DNA of 64,000 nucleotides, taken from assembly GCF_041929205.1 (NCBI RefSeq), contig NZ_JBHFNT010000048.1; one strand, given 5' to 3'. The notes below the pieces were generated by a model that was not told the DNA's origin, ran no database searches, and worked only from the letters and a program-made list of their open reading frames with translations. Positions 32,663-41,807 of this stretch are shown here, in pieces (the stretch's first letter is position 1; the number at the start of each line of letters is the position of its first letter). The DNA is from Floridanema evergladense. GTDB lineage: Bacteria > Cyanobacteriota > Cyanobacteriia > Cyanobacteriales > Aerosakkonemataceae. The translations under genes and the position numbers were made by a program.

Positions 32663-34972
32663 CTATTGATCGATCGCAATTTGCTCAGTAGCTCTTGGAT
32701 TCACAGGAGATTGATTATAGTAGCGATCGTAATCATTATGCCAACGAGTAGTATAATTCTTCACCCCATTAGCAACTAAGCCTAAAATTGGCGTTCCAGA
32801 AATCTTCAACGTATCCAACGCTTGCATTAACGGATAACGGTCAGCTTTTCCTAATCCCACAACTAAAATTACCCCATCAGTAGGAGTTGCCAAAATACTA
32901 GCATCAGCAAAACCAACTAACGGTGGAGTGTCATAAATAACTAAATCGAAAGCTGACTGAAAATCAGCCATCAATGTCTGCATTTTCTCCGAAGATAATA
33001 GACGAGTTGGGTCAGGAGGAATTTGTCCCGAAGTCAGAACAAATAAATTTTCTTCTTCTGGGTAATTTTGGATTACCTCATGAAAATTTAAATCTTCAGC
33101 AGCAATCAAATTAGTTAATCCCCGCATATTAGGTAAACCTAATCTTTTGTGAATTTGGGGACGGCGTAAATCAGCATCAACTAATAATACCCGTTGTCCC
33201 ATTGCTGCTGCTGCTTGAGCTAAATTTAAAGATATTACTGTTTTACCTTCTGCGGGAGTCGATGAACTAATTACTAAACTTCGGATTGGCATATCCGTAG
33301 TCAGGAGACGGATATTAGTATAAAGAGAACGGAAAGATTCTACAAATTGAGAAGCATTATACCGAGAATGGACTTTACTATTGTCATTAGCGATCGCCAA
33401 TTCTGCCTGTGGTAATAATAAACCATCCACCTCAGAAGTTTCCCCACCAACCTTTTTCAACACTTTACTAAAGGGAATTACTCCTAATAAAGGCATTCCA
33501 GTTTGGTTTTTCAAATCTTCCGCCGAATGGAATACATTATCAAGCATTTCTACTAGCCAAGCAGCCCCAGCACCTAATAACAATCCAGCAATTACTCCCA
33601 ACATCAAATTACGAAATTTGTTAGGAGAAATAGGATAACTTTGATCGGGAGCATCAATTAATTGCCAAGGAGTTGCCTTTTGCGCCGCTTCAATTTCTAA
33701 GTTTTCTCTAGTTGATAAAAACCTCAATAAGCTTTCAGTTGTCACCTTTAATTCTCGCTGTAAATCTGTATATTCACGAGCGCGAATTGGCATTTGTTTA
33801 AATTCTTGTACCAAAAAATCCTCAGCGCGTTTTAACGCTTGATTTCGCACTTCTAAAACTTTAATTTCATTTGCCGCTTCCACAAATTGCTTAGTCAAAG
33901 ATAAGCGAATCGAGTTTTGATTGCTGAGTTTTTGCGTATTTACTGTCACAGGAGACAGCGTATTACCGATAACTCTTTGAGTTTCTTGAGCAATCAAAGG
34001 TAACAGCTTTTGTCTTTTTTCCCGGAGCGTACTAAGCATCGGACTATCTTCTGTAAATCTTACAGATTCGGTCGCCAGTTTAGTTTCTACATCTTGCAAT
34101 TCTAAAAGTAATTTTTGATATCGGGGAGCTTCGCTTAAAGCCGATGCTAAAATCGCTTCATTTGGTTGTAATCCTAACTGTCCTTGCAACAAAACATAAA
34201 GCGATCGCAACTCATTTAACTTAGTATTGGCTTCCACTTGTTGTGCTTCAATTCCCGAAATTCTAGTTCCTAAATCTTGCGCCTTCTGTTCGGGATCGAT
34301 AAAATTATATTCTTGCCTAAATCTCTGCAATCTTGCTTGTAGTGTATTTACTCTTGCTTGCAAATTTGGTAACTGTTGTTGCACAAAATCAATGCCTTGG
34401 CGCACATCACTTTGACGCTGTTGCCGACTATAATCCAAGTATCCATTAGCCAGAATCTGTAAAATCCTTTCGGCTTTTTTCGGATCGTTATCTTGATAAC
34501 GCACCTCAATAATTTTTGTTTGTCCCAAACGACTAATCACCAAATTCTGTACTAAAGAACCATAATTAATATCTGGATATTCCGCCTTTATTTGCTTAAT
34601 AATTCCATCCATTACGCTAGGACTGCGTAACACTTCAGTTTGGGTGTCATAATCTAAAATAGAATAAACAATTGCACCAAAATTTTGCGCTACTTTAGTT
34701 TCCGCAGTAATTGGTTCCACTAAAACTCGGAACTTCCCTTCATACAAAGGTGGTGTATTCCAAGCCCTTGTTCCCATCACTGTTGCTACAGCGATCGCCA
34801 CACTAGCTACAACCAAAGCGCGACGACGCAAAATTCCCAAAACCTGCCTTAAATCTAACTTATTAGCATCTTCTTCGTTTACCTGCTCTGGATAAATATA
34901 TGGTAAAGAATGAAGAGTTTTGCCATTAATATTATTTGAATATATTGGTTGAGCGTATGGTTTAATTTTCAT
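32663..34972 (-). CDS. Polysaccharide biosynthesis tyrosine autokinase (Wzc/BY-kinase)
   Basis: This 769-residue inner-membrane protein joins a Wzz chain-length domain, with flanking membrane segments near residues 50-70 and 455-475 and a long coiled coil between, to a bacterial tyrosine kinase domain. Kinase motifs are Walker A S-T-P-A-E-G-K-T (571-578), Walker A' L-V-D-A-D-L-R-R (596-603) and Walker B L-V-I-Y-D-T-P-P (678-685). Autophosphorylation tyrosines cluster at the C-terminus (Y740, Y748, Y751, Y752). It should control polymerisation and export of exopolysaccharide together with the outer-membrane SLBB protein encoded 92 bases upstream on the same strand. No glycosyltransferase genes are nearby. 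Confidence 0.92.
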   Translation of the reverse strand: MKIKPYAQPIYSNNINGKTLHSLPYIYPEQVNEEDANKLDLRQVLGILRRRALVVASVAIAVATVMGTRAWNTPPLYEGKFRVLVEPITAETKVAQNFGAIVYSILDYDTQTEVLRSPSVMDGIIKQIKAEYPDINYGSLVQNLVISRLGQTKIIEVRYQDNDPKKAERILQILANGYLDYSRQQRQSDVRQGIDFVQQQLPNLQARVNTLQARLQRFRQEYNFIDPEQKAQDLGTRISGIEAQQVEANTKLNELRSLYVLLQGQLGLQPNEAILASALSEAPRYQKLLLELQDVETKLATESVRFTEDSPMLSTLREKRQKLLPLIAQETQRVIGNTLSPVTVNTQKLSNQNSIRLSLTKQFVEAANEIKVLEVRNQALKRAEDFLVQEFKQMPIRAREYTDLQRELKVTTESLLRFLSTRENLEIEAAQKATPWQLIDAPDQSYPISPNKFRNLMLGVIAGLLLGAGAAWLVEMLDNVFHSAEDLKNQTGMPLLGVIPFSKVLKKVGGETSEVDGLLLPQAELAIANDNSKVHSRYNASQFVESFRSLYTNIRLLTTDMPIRSLVISSSTPAEGKTVISLNLAQAAAAMGQRVLLVDADLRRPQIHKRLGLPNMRGLTNLIAAEDLNFHEVIQNYPEEENLFVLTSGQIPPDPTRLLSSEKMQTLMADFQSAFDLVIYDTPPLVGFADASILATPTDGVILVVGLGKADRYPLMQALDTLKISGTPILGLVANGVKNYTTRWHNDYDRYYNQSPVNPRATEQIAIDQ

Positions 34973-35064
34973 TTCTTCATTACCTCCTGTATCAGTAAGT
35001 TTTGAGTTTTGAGTTTTAAGTTTTAAGTTATTAATTCAAAACTTAAAACTTATCTCAATTTCAC

Positions 35065-37266
35065 TTATAGAGAATCAAAGATCCGAATTAAGTTAAAGAT
35101 AGAGAAGAAATTGCTGATCGGATCTAACCAAATTCTCAACCCATCTGTAACTTCTGCCGCAAAAGAGCGATTCACAACAATCACATCGTTATCCCGAAGA
35201 ATCGGATTTTCATTTTCATTGATCCCTCTTGAAAAGTTAATTGTAATATTCCGTTTAGTTACTGTACCATTGGGATTTAAGCGGAGCAATTCCACATAAG
35301 AGGTGCGGGCACGGACTGGATTAAAACCTCCTGCTGCTAATAAAGCTTGGTTTAAAGAAGTATTAGCTGGTACTTGTAAAATCCCACCCCGGACAACTTC
35401 TCCTACCACGTTCACCCTGATAGTAGCTGGAGAAAGACTGGAAGAAGCTATTTGCGGCGCTTCTGATGGATCGACATTCTGCGCTGTCGGGACAAAAATT
35501 GTATCTCCTTGTTGCAAAATTAAATCCTGAGAGCGATCGCCCGACTGCAACAATTGCCAAAAATTAGATAATAAAATTTGTTGTGTCCCCAACCTCGTAC
35601 TACGACGAATTTCAATCCGACGAATATCCGCCAACGGTGTAATCCCCCCCGCCTGTTGAATCGCTTGAGACAATGTAGGTAATCCCGCAAAAGAAGGTAG
35701 CGCCCCCTGAACGCCCTGCGCTGGTCTAAATGGTTGAATCAAGTAGGTACCTGGACGCAGCACTTCCCCGACTACAGCTACGTTCAAAGGTTGGGAAGGA
35801 TCGGCAGCAATACTAGAAGATACAATTTCTAAAGATTGGGCTATGGGTAGGGGTGCAGTTGCAGTGGGAACAACGATCGAATCTCCTTCTTGCAAAAAGA
35901 TATCCTGACGACGATCGCCACCCTGCAACAACTGTTGTAAATCTATACTAATCGTTTGAATACTGCCATCACGAGTAATCCGACGCAACTGTACCTTAGT
36001 AATATCAGCAGTTTGGTTAATCCCACCAGCTGCTTGCAATGCCCGTGACAAAGTAGGCGGCGAACCAGTTTGTGTCGGTTGTACACTATAAGGGCCAGGA
36101 CGAGTCACTTCTCCTACCACAACTATATTAATCGGCTGATTTTGTAATGGTGCAAGCGTACTATTGGTGATTGTAAAACTTTGCGTGGGGTTAATTGTTG
36201 CTGTAGTGGGAATCACGACCGTATCGCCCTGTTGTAAAATCAAATCCTGACGGCGATCGCCACCCTGCAAAACTTGATTTAAATTTACCCCAATAATCTG
36301 TTCTCTGCCCCCTCTAGTAAAGCGACGCAGTTGTACCCGACTCAAATCCGCCGCTTGCGTCACGCCCCCAGCCACTTGAATCGCTCGTGATATAGTGGGC
36401 AAAGCTCCAGTTTGGTCTGGTTGAACAATCACAGGGCCAGGACGAATCACTTCTCCGGCAACTAAAATATTCAAAGGTACGTTTTGTACTGGAGCAATAT
36501 TAGACCTAACAATATCCTGCGCCGCTGTTAAATTAATTGTCGTTGCTGTGGGAATAAATACGCTATCTCCATCCCGCAAAGTGATATCTTCGCAGAGTTC
36601 CCCTGTAGTCACTAATCCTAAAATATTTAAGTTAATCGTCCCAAAACCCGGTCTTAGCAATCTAACTTGACCCAAAGAAGCTGACTGCGTAATCCCCCCG
36701 GCTAAAGTTATGGCTTGTGATAAGGTGGGGAATTGAAAACCTGTACCACCTGCACCACCTGTACCACCTGCACTAGATAGAGGAATAATGTAAGAGCCGG
36801 AACGATTCACTTCTCCAGCGATCGCCACTTGTACAGGTCTAGGTGCTACTAAGGTAACAGTTACGATCGGTCTTCGCAAAAATCGCGCATAGCGAGAAGA
36901 AATTAAATTAGAAGCTTGTTCTAAGGTCAAACCTCGAAGTGAGACGCTGCCAATCAGCGCCAAATTCACTGTACCATTGACCAAAACCTGATACTCTCGA
37001 CTATACTCTGGAACGTTGAAGATATCTAAGCCAATGCGATCGCCCGCACCCAAAGTATAAGCTGGTTCCGGCCCAAAACGACCGCTCCCTGGACGACAAT
37101 TGTTTAGCGTTCTTCCCGGTGCTTGCGCCCACGACACTTGAGGAATTGTCAACACCAGCATTGACAAAGCAATTACCCAACTTTTCTGGCTAATCAAAGA
37201 CAATTTAATAGTTTTTTTATGTTTGGCTTGCAAGTTGTTCTTTCGGGAAAGCGATTTTTTCAACAT
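35065..37266 (-). CDS. Polysaccharide export protein with multiple SLBB domains
   Basis: This 733-residue Wza-like protein has a signal peptide (hydrophobic at about residues 32-47, cleavage after A-Q-A), then a polysaccharide export domain (Y-T-L-G-A-G-D-R-I-G-L-D-I-F) and a series of about five SLBB-type repeats of about 105 residues. Each repeat has V-x-G-E-V-x-R-P-G, L-S-x-A-I-x-x-A-G-G-I/V and L-Q-Q-G-D-T/S-I/V. Wza itself has two SLBB units and about 380 residues, so this is a much longer barrel-like stack. It lies just upstream of the tyrosine autokinase gene and probably forms the periplasmic and outer-membrane export channel. No lipobox is seen. Confidence 0.88.
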   Translation of the reverse strand: MLKKSLSRKNNLQAKHKKTIKLSLISQKSWVIALSMLVLTIPQVSWAQAPGRTLNNCRPGSGRFGPEPAYTLGAGDRIGLDIFNVPEYSREYQVLVNGTVNLALIGSVSLRGLTLEQASNLISSRYARFLRRPIVTVTLVAPRPVQVAIAGEVNRSGSYIIPLSSAGGTGGAGGTGFQFPTLSQAITLAGGITQSASLGQVRLLRPGFGTINLNILGLVTTGELCEDITLRDGDSVFIPTATTINLTAAQDIVRSNIAPVQNVPLNILVAGEVIRPGPVIVQPDQTGALPTISRAIQVAGGVTQAADLSRVQLRRFTRGGREQIIGVNLNQVLQGGDRRQDLILQQGDTVVIPTTATINPTQSFTITNSTLAPLQNQPINIVVVGEVTRPGPYSVQPTQTGSPPTLSRALQAAGGINQTADITKVQLRRITRDGSIQTISIDLQQLLQGGDRRQDIFLQEGDSIVVPTATAPLPIAQSLEIVSSSIAADPSQPLNVAVVGEVLRPGTYLIQPFRPAQGVQGALPSFAGLPTLSQAIQQAGGITPLADIRRIEIRRSTRLGTQQILLSNFWQLLQSGDRSQDLILQQGDTIFVPTAQNVDPSEAPQIASSSLSPATIRVNVVGEVVRGGILQVPANTSLNQALLAAGGFNPVRARTSYVELLRLNPNGTVTKRNITINFSRGINENENPILRDNDVIVVNRSFAAEVTDGLRIWLDPISNFFSIFNLIRIFDSL

Positions 37267-37984
37267 TACTTTAACAGCGTCACTAAAAATTTTGCACGGG
37301 TTGTCAGTAATAGATAGTCAAATTAAGTCTCACAAGTTCCAGACCGCAGAATCACAAGTGTTCATAACTAAGAAATCACCTGGCATTTGCCACTTCTCGA
37401 ACTTTTGTAACTTTTTTCTTACCTGGGGCATTTAATACATAGTTTGGGCGCATTTGTCAAAAAAAATATAACTTGTCTTCAACCGTTCTTTGTCAAACCA
37501 GATTATAGCCGATCGACATAATAGAAATAACTTTTGCTGTTCGCACCCTTCGTGGCGTAGCCAAGTTGCTTTACCTGGGATCATTAGCAGAATGCCTATG
37601 TGACCTTTACAGAAATACACATTACCAAGGATAGTTTCCCTACCATACTGCCTGACAAAGTTACGGAACTAGCACCCCAATACCTCTAGATATGCTGCCA
37701 CATTTACAGCAAAGTAGTCTAATTTTGCCCCAAATATCTAAAGAATTTAATTTCTTGGTAATTGTTCCCAGGGATCGATCGCACTCCCAAAAAGCAATAA
37801 AGCTCTCCTAAAATTCATTTACATTCATCTACAGTTAAAATTTTAAGGTTGGGACTTTGGCGAGAAGATCAGTAAGTTTATTTTATAGGTTAAAGCGAGG
37901 TTTTGGCGATCGGACTTTACAACCAAATTTTACATTTTACACAGCAATTTAAATAAAGATAAAAAAACAGAATATCCAAACATT
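37267..37984. other. 718-base gap between polysaccharide and pentapeptide genes
   Basis: This stretch should carry the promoter of the export-kinase operon near its left end. Short open frames at 37223-37435 and 37432-37620 have no protein-like features. A variant of the TTCATCTAC repeat is at about 37815-37835. I see no RNA gene. Confidence 0.4.
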
Positions 37985-39028
37985 TTAAACGGCTGTTAAA
38001 ACATTAGCTTCCTCGCCTGGAGAATCTACAAAAATTGCTCCACGTTCAATTAAATCACGCTTCATTGTCGCAAAAATTCCTAAATTATCTCCGAATACAG
38101 CATTTTTTACTTTAGTACCACTTAAATCAGCATCCGTTAAATCGGCTTCCAATAATCGGGCATTTGTCAAGTCCGCACCTATTAAATTAGCCTTAGCTAA
38201 CTTGGTATTTGATAATTCAGTACTCTGCAACTGAGCTTTAACTAATCTGGCACCATTCAACTTGGCAAATTTAAGATTGGCATTGCTCAAATCGGCATTA
38301 CTTAAATCTCGACCTTCGACTTCTTGATTAACTATTTCCCAAACTAAACGCCACTTACTATCAAGTTTTGTCTCTTCGTTAATTTTGGTAAGGCTTAGGT
38401 AGGAACCGCTCAGGTTGGCACCGCTCAGGTTGGCATAGCTCAGGTCGGCGCGGCTCAGGTTGGCACTGCTCAGGTTGGCATAGCTCAGGTCGGCGCGGCT
38501 CAGGTTGGCACCGCTCAGGTCGGTACCGCTCAGGTTGGCATAGCTCAGGTCGGCGCGGCTCAGGTTGGCACGGAACAAGTTAGCCTCACTGAGGTTAAAA
38601 CCTCTAAGATCACAATCAACACCTTTCACGCCAACTAAAATCATTCCCACCAAATCTTCAGCCGGATTTAAACCTTCTTTTTCGACAAGTTCAGATAAAT
38701 TTTCTGTATCTTCTTTTGAAGGTGAATTTACCTCAGCTTTAAGCGTAATCAACATACCTTGACTTTGGCTCTGAAATTGTTCCGCAACATGATTTTTAAC
38801 AGAGGCAACAGTCTTAGGATTTGTCATTCGCTTTTGCTCACTCCAAGCAACGAAAGCAATTCCTCCAACCACACTTAAAGCAACAGTAAAAGCTGGCGGT
38901 TTTCCTCCAGTAACTAAAAGCATTAATAAGAAACCAGTCCCAACTTGAACTGTTTGCTTAATTAACGAATTAAATCCCGCTTTAGCCTCTTCATAAAGAC
39001 TAATATCTTTATGGTTGATTCGAGCCAT
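37985..39028 (-). CDS. Pentapeptide-repeat membrane protein
   Basis: This 347-residue protein has two membrane segments near its start (V-G-T-G-F-L-L-M-L-L-V-T-G-G and V-A-L-S-V-V-G-G-I-A-F-V-A-W), a linker, and then a long right-handed beta-helix of A-[DN]-L-x-x pentapeptides interrupted by a short W-R-L-V-W-E-I helix. ATG 39028 has AGGAGG eight bases upstream and is preferred over GTG 39034 or 39037. It overlaps the preceding gene by 20 bases, so the two are translationally coupled. Function is unknown; many such proteins are scaffolds. Part of the repeat is almost identical at DNA level (38400-38576). Confidence 0.85.
   Translation of the reverse strand: MARINHKDISLYEEAKAGFNSLIKQTVQVGTGFLLMLLVTGGKPPAFTVALSVVGGIAFVAWSEQKRMTNPKTVASVKNHVAEQFQSQSQGMLITLKAEVNSPSKEDTENLSELVEKEGLNPAEDLVGMILVGVKGVDCDLRGFNLSEANLFRANLSRADLSYANLSGTDLSGANLSRADLSYANLSSANLSRADLSYANLSGANLSGSYLSLTKINEETKLDSKWRLVWEIVNQEVEGRDLSNADLSNANLKFAKLNGARLVKAQLQSTELSNTKLAKANLIGADLTNARLLEADLTDADLSGTKVKNAVFGDNLGIFATMKRDLIERGAIFVDSPGEEANVLTAV
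38400..38576 (-). repeat. Homogenised tandem repeat in the pentapeptide gene
   Basis: Near-identical 15-base units (CTCAGGTTGGCAxxG and CTCAGGTCGGCGCGG) repeat about 12 times and build larger identical blocks. They are more GC-rich than the flanking pentapeptide codons, which points to recent expansion or gene conversion. Confidence 0.85.
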
Positions 39029-39452
39029 GTCCACCACCTCCTTGACCTTTTCTTAAGTTTCGCAAATCTGCCCAAAATCTGCCAATAATGCGCCCCGCTA
39101 AAATGATCCAAAGTAGAAAATCAGAAGTTACTATGATGAAGCAAGCATATCTTGAAGGACTCCAAGCACTTTCTTGCAGACAAACAAGAAAATCAGAAAA
39201 GCTTTTACCAATAATCCATTGACCAATTAAACCCGGAACTTGTAAAAGTATACTGAGTGCGATCGCATCCTGAACCGATAAATAAACCGTTCTCCACAAA
39301 TCCCCCAACAAAGCTTTACCCACCAAATCCAAAGGTTCCCAAATATTCATTAAAATCCTCTCTGTTCGCCTACCCAAACGAGTCTTTGATTGAACAGGTG
39401 TAGGTGGCGGTGCGGGATTAGGATTAGGCTGAGGATTTGGTGGCTGTGTCAT
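39009..39452 (-). CDS. Small membrane protein coupled to the pentapeptide protein
   Basis: I do not recognise this 147-residue protein. It opens with a proline- and asparagine-rich stretch (P-P-N-P-Q-P-N-P-N-P), then K-T-R-L-G-R-R-T-E-R-I, two hydrophobic segments (about residues 65-85 and 100-125, F-I-I-V-T-S-D-F-L-L-W-I-I-L-A-G) and a basic, glycine-rich tail that encodes the Shine-Dalgarno site of the next gene. The 20-base overlap with the pentapeptide-repeat membrane protein suggests that the two form a complex in the membrane. Confidence 0.65.
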   Translation of the reverse strand: MTQPPNPQPNPNPAPPPTPVQSKTRLGRRTERILMNIWEPLDLVGKALLGDLWRTVYLSVQDAIALSILLQVPGLIGQWIIGKSFSDFLVCLQESAWSPSRYACFIIVTSDFLLWIILAGRIIGRFWADLRNLRKGQGGGGHGSNQP

Positions 39453-39538
39453 GAAATAATTTGCTATTGTAGACTTTGCCTAAATAGCATTTTAATTCCT
39501 TCAAGACTTACCCAGAAAAAAACTACCAAAAATTTAAA

Positions 39539-39563
39539 GGCGTTCTCTTTTTCCAAGAACGCC
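39539..39563 (-). terminator. Hairpin terminator after the 65-residue gene
   Basis: GGCGTTCT (39539-39546) pairs with AGAACGCC (39556-39563). On the minus strand the hairpin is followed by TTTAAATTTTT. It lies 88 bases after the stop of the gene at 39651. Confidence 0.6.
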
Positions 39564-39650
39564 CTAAGTAATATAGCAATAGTTAACAGAATGACTGAAT
39601 CGGTAAGTGAATATTTTAAAGGAATGGCAAACTTGTCAGAATTAAAATTT

Positions 39651-39848
39651 CTAGCTTAAAGAAGCATCGCTGCGATCGTAAGTTGCTCGGAAAGAAGGTT
39701 CCAATTTTCCCTGAGTATGAACCCAATTATCCACATCAACAGACAAGCCCATTTCCGCTGCCGCACGACCTAGCATAGATTGCTGGCGATTTTTAATCAA
39801 GTGGTGGTGCCGCATCATCAAAGACCGCGCTTGTTCTTGTGCAGACAT
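39651..39848 (-). CDS. Small conserved protein of unknown function
   Basis: I cannot assign this 65-residue soluble protein. It starts S-A-Q-E-Q-A-R-S-L-M-M-R-H-H-H-L-I-K-N-R-Q-Q, a basic helix with three adjacent histidines, and continues G-R-A-A-A-E-M-G-L-S-V-D-V-D-N-W-V-H, ending in a polar tail. Protein-like composition, an ATG with AAGGAGAAAAGG just upstream, and a downstream hairpin support it as a real gene. It stands alone between unrelated genes. Confidence 0.6.
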   Translation of the reverse strand: MSAQEQARSLMMRHHHLIKNRQQSMLGRAAAEMGLSVDVDNWVHTQGKLEPSFRATYDRSDASLS

Positions 39849-40070
39849 GACCTTTTCTCCTTGTTCAACTTGTTCGTTACACCTTCACTATTTAAGATAA
39901 CAGGAAATTCTGTAACTTTAGCTACAGAAATCAGTTATTTTCACAAAAATTTACAATAATTTTTCGGATCGCCTAATTCTTCTCGTTGTTAGCAAGGATC
40001 TGTAAAATCCCTCTATGCCAGAGATATCAGAGGGCGTTACCCTAAATTGGGAACCCATGATTTAAAGAAA

Positions 40071-40448
40071 ATGCTTACACCTTGTCATATCGTTGTTGAA
40101 GGCAATCCAGTAGTCATCTACGCCAGCAGGAATGGTGTACCTGAAAAAGTCTTACCACTCCTTGAACCATTCTTAGCAAAATTTTGGGAAGAGAGAGAAA
40201 CCTGTGGCGAGTACGGTGACACCGCAGAATGTTTAGTAGCTCAAATAGTCGTCAGATTTGGTTATGAAATATGCGAAGACGATTATTCCAACCTCCGAGT
40301 AGGAATAAACTATGCCCCAGACGCTAAATACATCTATTTCATACGGATGAATCGCCAACTTAATACTTTGATTCCCAGCGAAGAGTATCGCAGCAATCCC
40401 AATTTGGGCATCAAAGCCTGTCGTGAATTTGCTACAAAAAACTGTTAA
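40071..40448 (+). CDS. Conserved hypothetical protein, about 125 residues
   Basis: I do not recognise a family. From ATG 40071 the product reads M-L-T-P-C-H-I-V-V-E-G-N-P-V-V-I-Y-A-S-R and has an alpha/beta look with five cysteines (C-G-E-Y, C-L-V-A, C-E-D-D, C-R-E-F and the C-terminal N-C). It has no membrane segment. An alternative TTG start at 40047 has no ribosome site. A good hairpin follows the stop, so the gene is probably transcribed alone. The cysteines could bind metal or form disulfides, but no standard motif is seen. Confidence 0.55.
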   Translation: MLTPCHIVVEGNPVVIYASRNGVPEKVLPLLEPFLAKFWEERETCGEYGDTAECLVAQIVVRFGYEICEDDYSNLRVGINYAPDAKYIYFIRMNRQLNTLIPSEEYRSNPNLGIKACREFATKNC

Positions 40449-40462
40449 ATATAATTAAACTA

Positions 40463-40501
40463 AAAGGCAAACTTTAATATTAAATATTGAAATTTGCCTT
40501 T
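40463..40501 (+). terminator. Hairpin terminator after the 40071 gene
   Basis: AAAGGCAAA (40463-40471) pairs perfectly with TTTGCCTTT (40493-40501) across an AT-rich loop, 14 bases after the stop codon. Confidence 0.7.
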
Positions 40502-40621
40502 CATCCTCCTTAAGGCTACTTTTGATTAATCTGCTGCCATAAAAAGTCAAATATAACTAAAAAATTAGCTGGCATTATTATTAATTTAGAACTCAATCCA
40601 CTTCATAAAGGGGAGTTAAAT

Positions 40622-41533
40622 ATGCCCGCCCAGCCGCCATTTTTTGTGTTAACAGACCAGGCAGATAATTTTACGATCGCCCCAGGATTGCTAAATACTT
40701 TACCTGGCGGATTACTAGCCTTAGCTGGAGACGACACAGTGATCGGCTCAGTCCAAGCAGACATTGTTAACGGCAACCAAGGAAACGATCGCTTACTCTT
40801 AGGAAAAGGCGACGACACCATCTTTGGAGGCGCAGGAAACGATACCATTGCTGGAGAGCAAGGCAAAGACTTCTTTTCCGGCGATCTGGGAAATGACATA
40901 CTCTACGGTGGCGGTATCACCAACCAATTTCCAGATGATTTAGGCGACACAATTTACGGTGGAGAAGGTAACGACACCATTTTTGGGCAAGCAGGAAACG
41001 ACTTCCTCAACGGTAATCAAGACAACGACTATCTTGTAGGAGGTACAGGCAACGACATCATTCGTGGTGGCAAAGGTGCAGATGTCCTCATTGGTAGTCA
41101 AGGTGCAGATACCCTATTTGGCGATGTTGGTCAAGATGCGCTGGTTGGAGGTGTTGCAGATGCAGGTGTGGTGGACGTTGATGTATTTGTTCTGCGCGGA
41201 GATGCGGGAGCCAATAAATTAGCCCAAGCAGACCTAATCTTAGATTTCTCCCTTGGCGATAAAATTGGCATTTCAAAATTTCAAGGAGGGATTGGATCGC
41301 TATCCCTACAAGAAATTATCCCTGTTGGAGTTAATGAATTTATCAATCAATTGTCCCCTGAACTACAAGCAGCACAAAAATCCGGCTTAATCAACTTAAA
41401 TGACTTTGCCTTTAACGGTCTAATTCAAGGTACAGCAATTAGTCTCACTACTAACGGCCCTGTTTTAGGTATAGTCCTCAATCAGAGCGCCGTCCAAGTC
41501 AATGCGTCTTTATTTACCGTCACAGAACCCTAG
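40622..41533 (+). CDS. RTX-type calcium-binding repeat protein
   Basis: This 303-residue protein contains about ten hemolysin-type nonapeptides of the form G-G-x-G-N-D-x-[IL]-x, for example G-G-A-G-N-D-T-I-A, G-Q-A-G-N-D-F-L-N and G-G-T-G-N-D-I-I-R, from about residues 40 to 185. These bind calcium in a parallel beta-roll, normally after type I secretion. The C-terminal part (D-V-F-V-L-R-G-D-A-G, then L-I-L-D-F-S-L-G-D-K-I-G) is the cap found in cyanobacterial members and may carry the secretion signal. There is no N-terminal signal peptide, and no transporter genes are beside it. Confidence 0.88.
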   Translation: MPAQPPFFVLTDQADNFTIAPGLLNTLPGGLLALAGDDTVIGSVQADIVNGNQGNDRLLLGKGDDTIFGGAGNDTIAGEQGKDFFSGDLGNDILYGGGITNQFPDDLGDTIYGGEGNDTIFGQAGNDFLNGNQDNDYLVGGTGNDIIRGGKGADVLIGSQGADTLFGDVGQDALVGGVADAGVVDVDVFVLRGDAGANKLAQADLILDFSLGDKIGISKFQGGIGSLSLQEIIPVGVNEFINQLSPELQAAQKSGLINLNDFAFNGLIQGTAISLTTNGPVLGIVLNQSAVQVNASLFTVTEP

Positions 41534-41539
41534 TTAGGA

Positions 41540-41694
41540 GTAGGGGAGGTGGGGAGGTGGGGCGATGGGGAAGTGGGGCGATGGGGAGATGGGGAGGTGG
41601 GGAGATGGGGAGGTGGGGCGATGGGGAGATGGGGAGGTGGGGAGGTGGGGAGATGGGGAGATGGGGAGATGGGGAGATGGGGAGGTGGGGAGAA
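41540..41694 (+). repeat. G-rich tandem repeat (GGGGAGATG / GGGGAGGTG units)
   Basis: About 17 units of 8-9 bases follow the RTX gene stop. Each contains a GGGG run spaced by four or five bases, so the strand could fold as G-quadruplexes. The frame through it would encode only G-R-W-G-E-M repeats and is not taken as a gene. Confidence 0.85.
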
Positions 41695-41713
41695 AATTTA
41701 ACTTACAACTTTT

Positions 41714-41807
41714 TCCTTAACTCAAAACTCAAAACTCAAAACTCAAAACTTCCTCAGTCCCCTTGTCCCCTTGTCCCCAGTCCCCAGTCCCCAGTCCCCA
41801 ATCCCCA
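41714..41807. repeat. Short tandem repeats ACTCAAA and CCCCAGT
   Basis: Four AACTCAA heptamers (about 41719-41748) are followed by CCCCTTGT and CCCCAGT units up to the stop codon of the protease gene (41808-41810, minus strand). Confidence 0.8.

Noticed and set aside
37223..37620. Two short open frames in the gap before the pentapeptide gene
   Set aside because: Composition is not protein-like and one overlaps the export protein start antisense.
38400..38576. Regular repeats that at first resemble a CRISPR array
   Set aside because: The units are 15-base, contiguous, in frame and encode A-N-L-S-x pentapeptides; there are no spacers.
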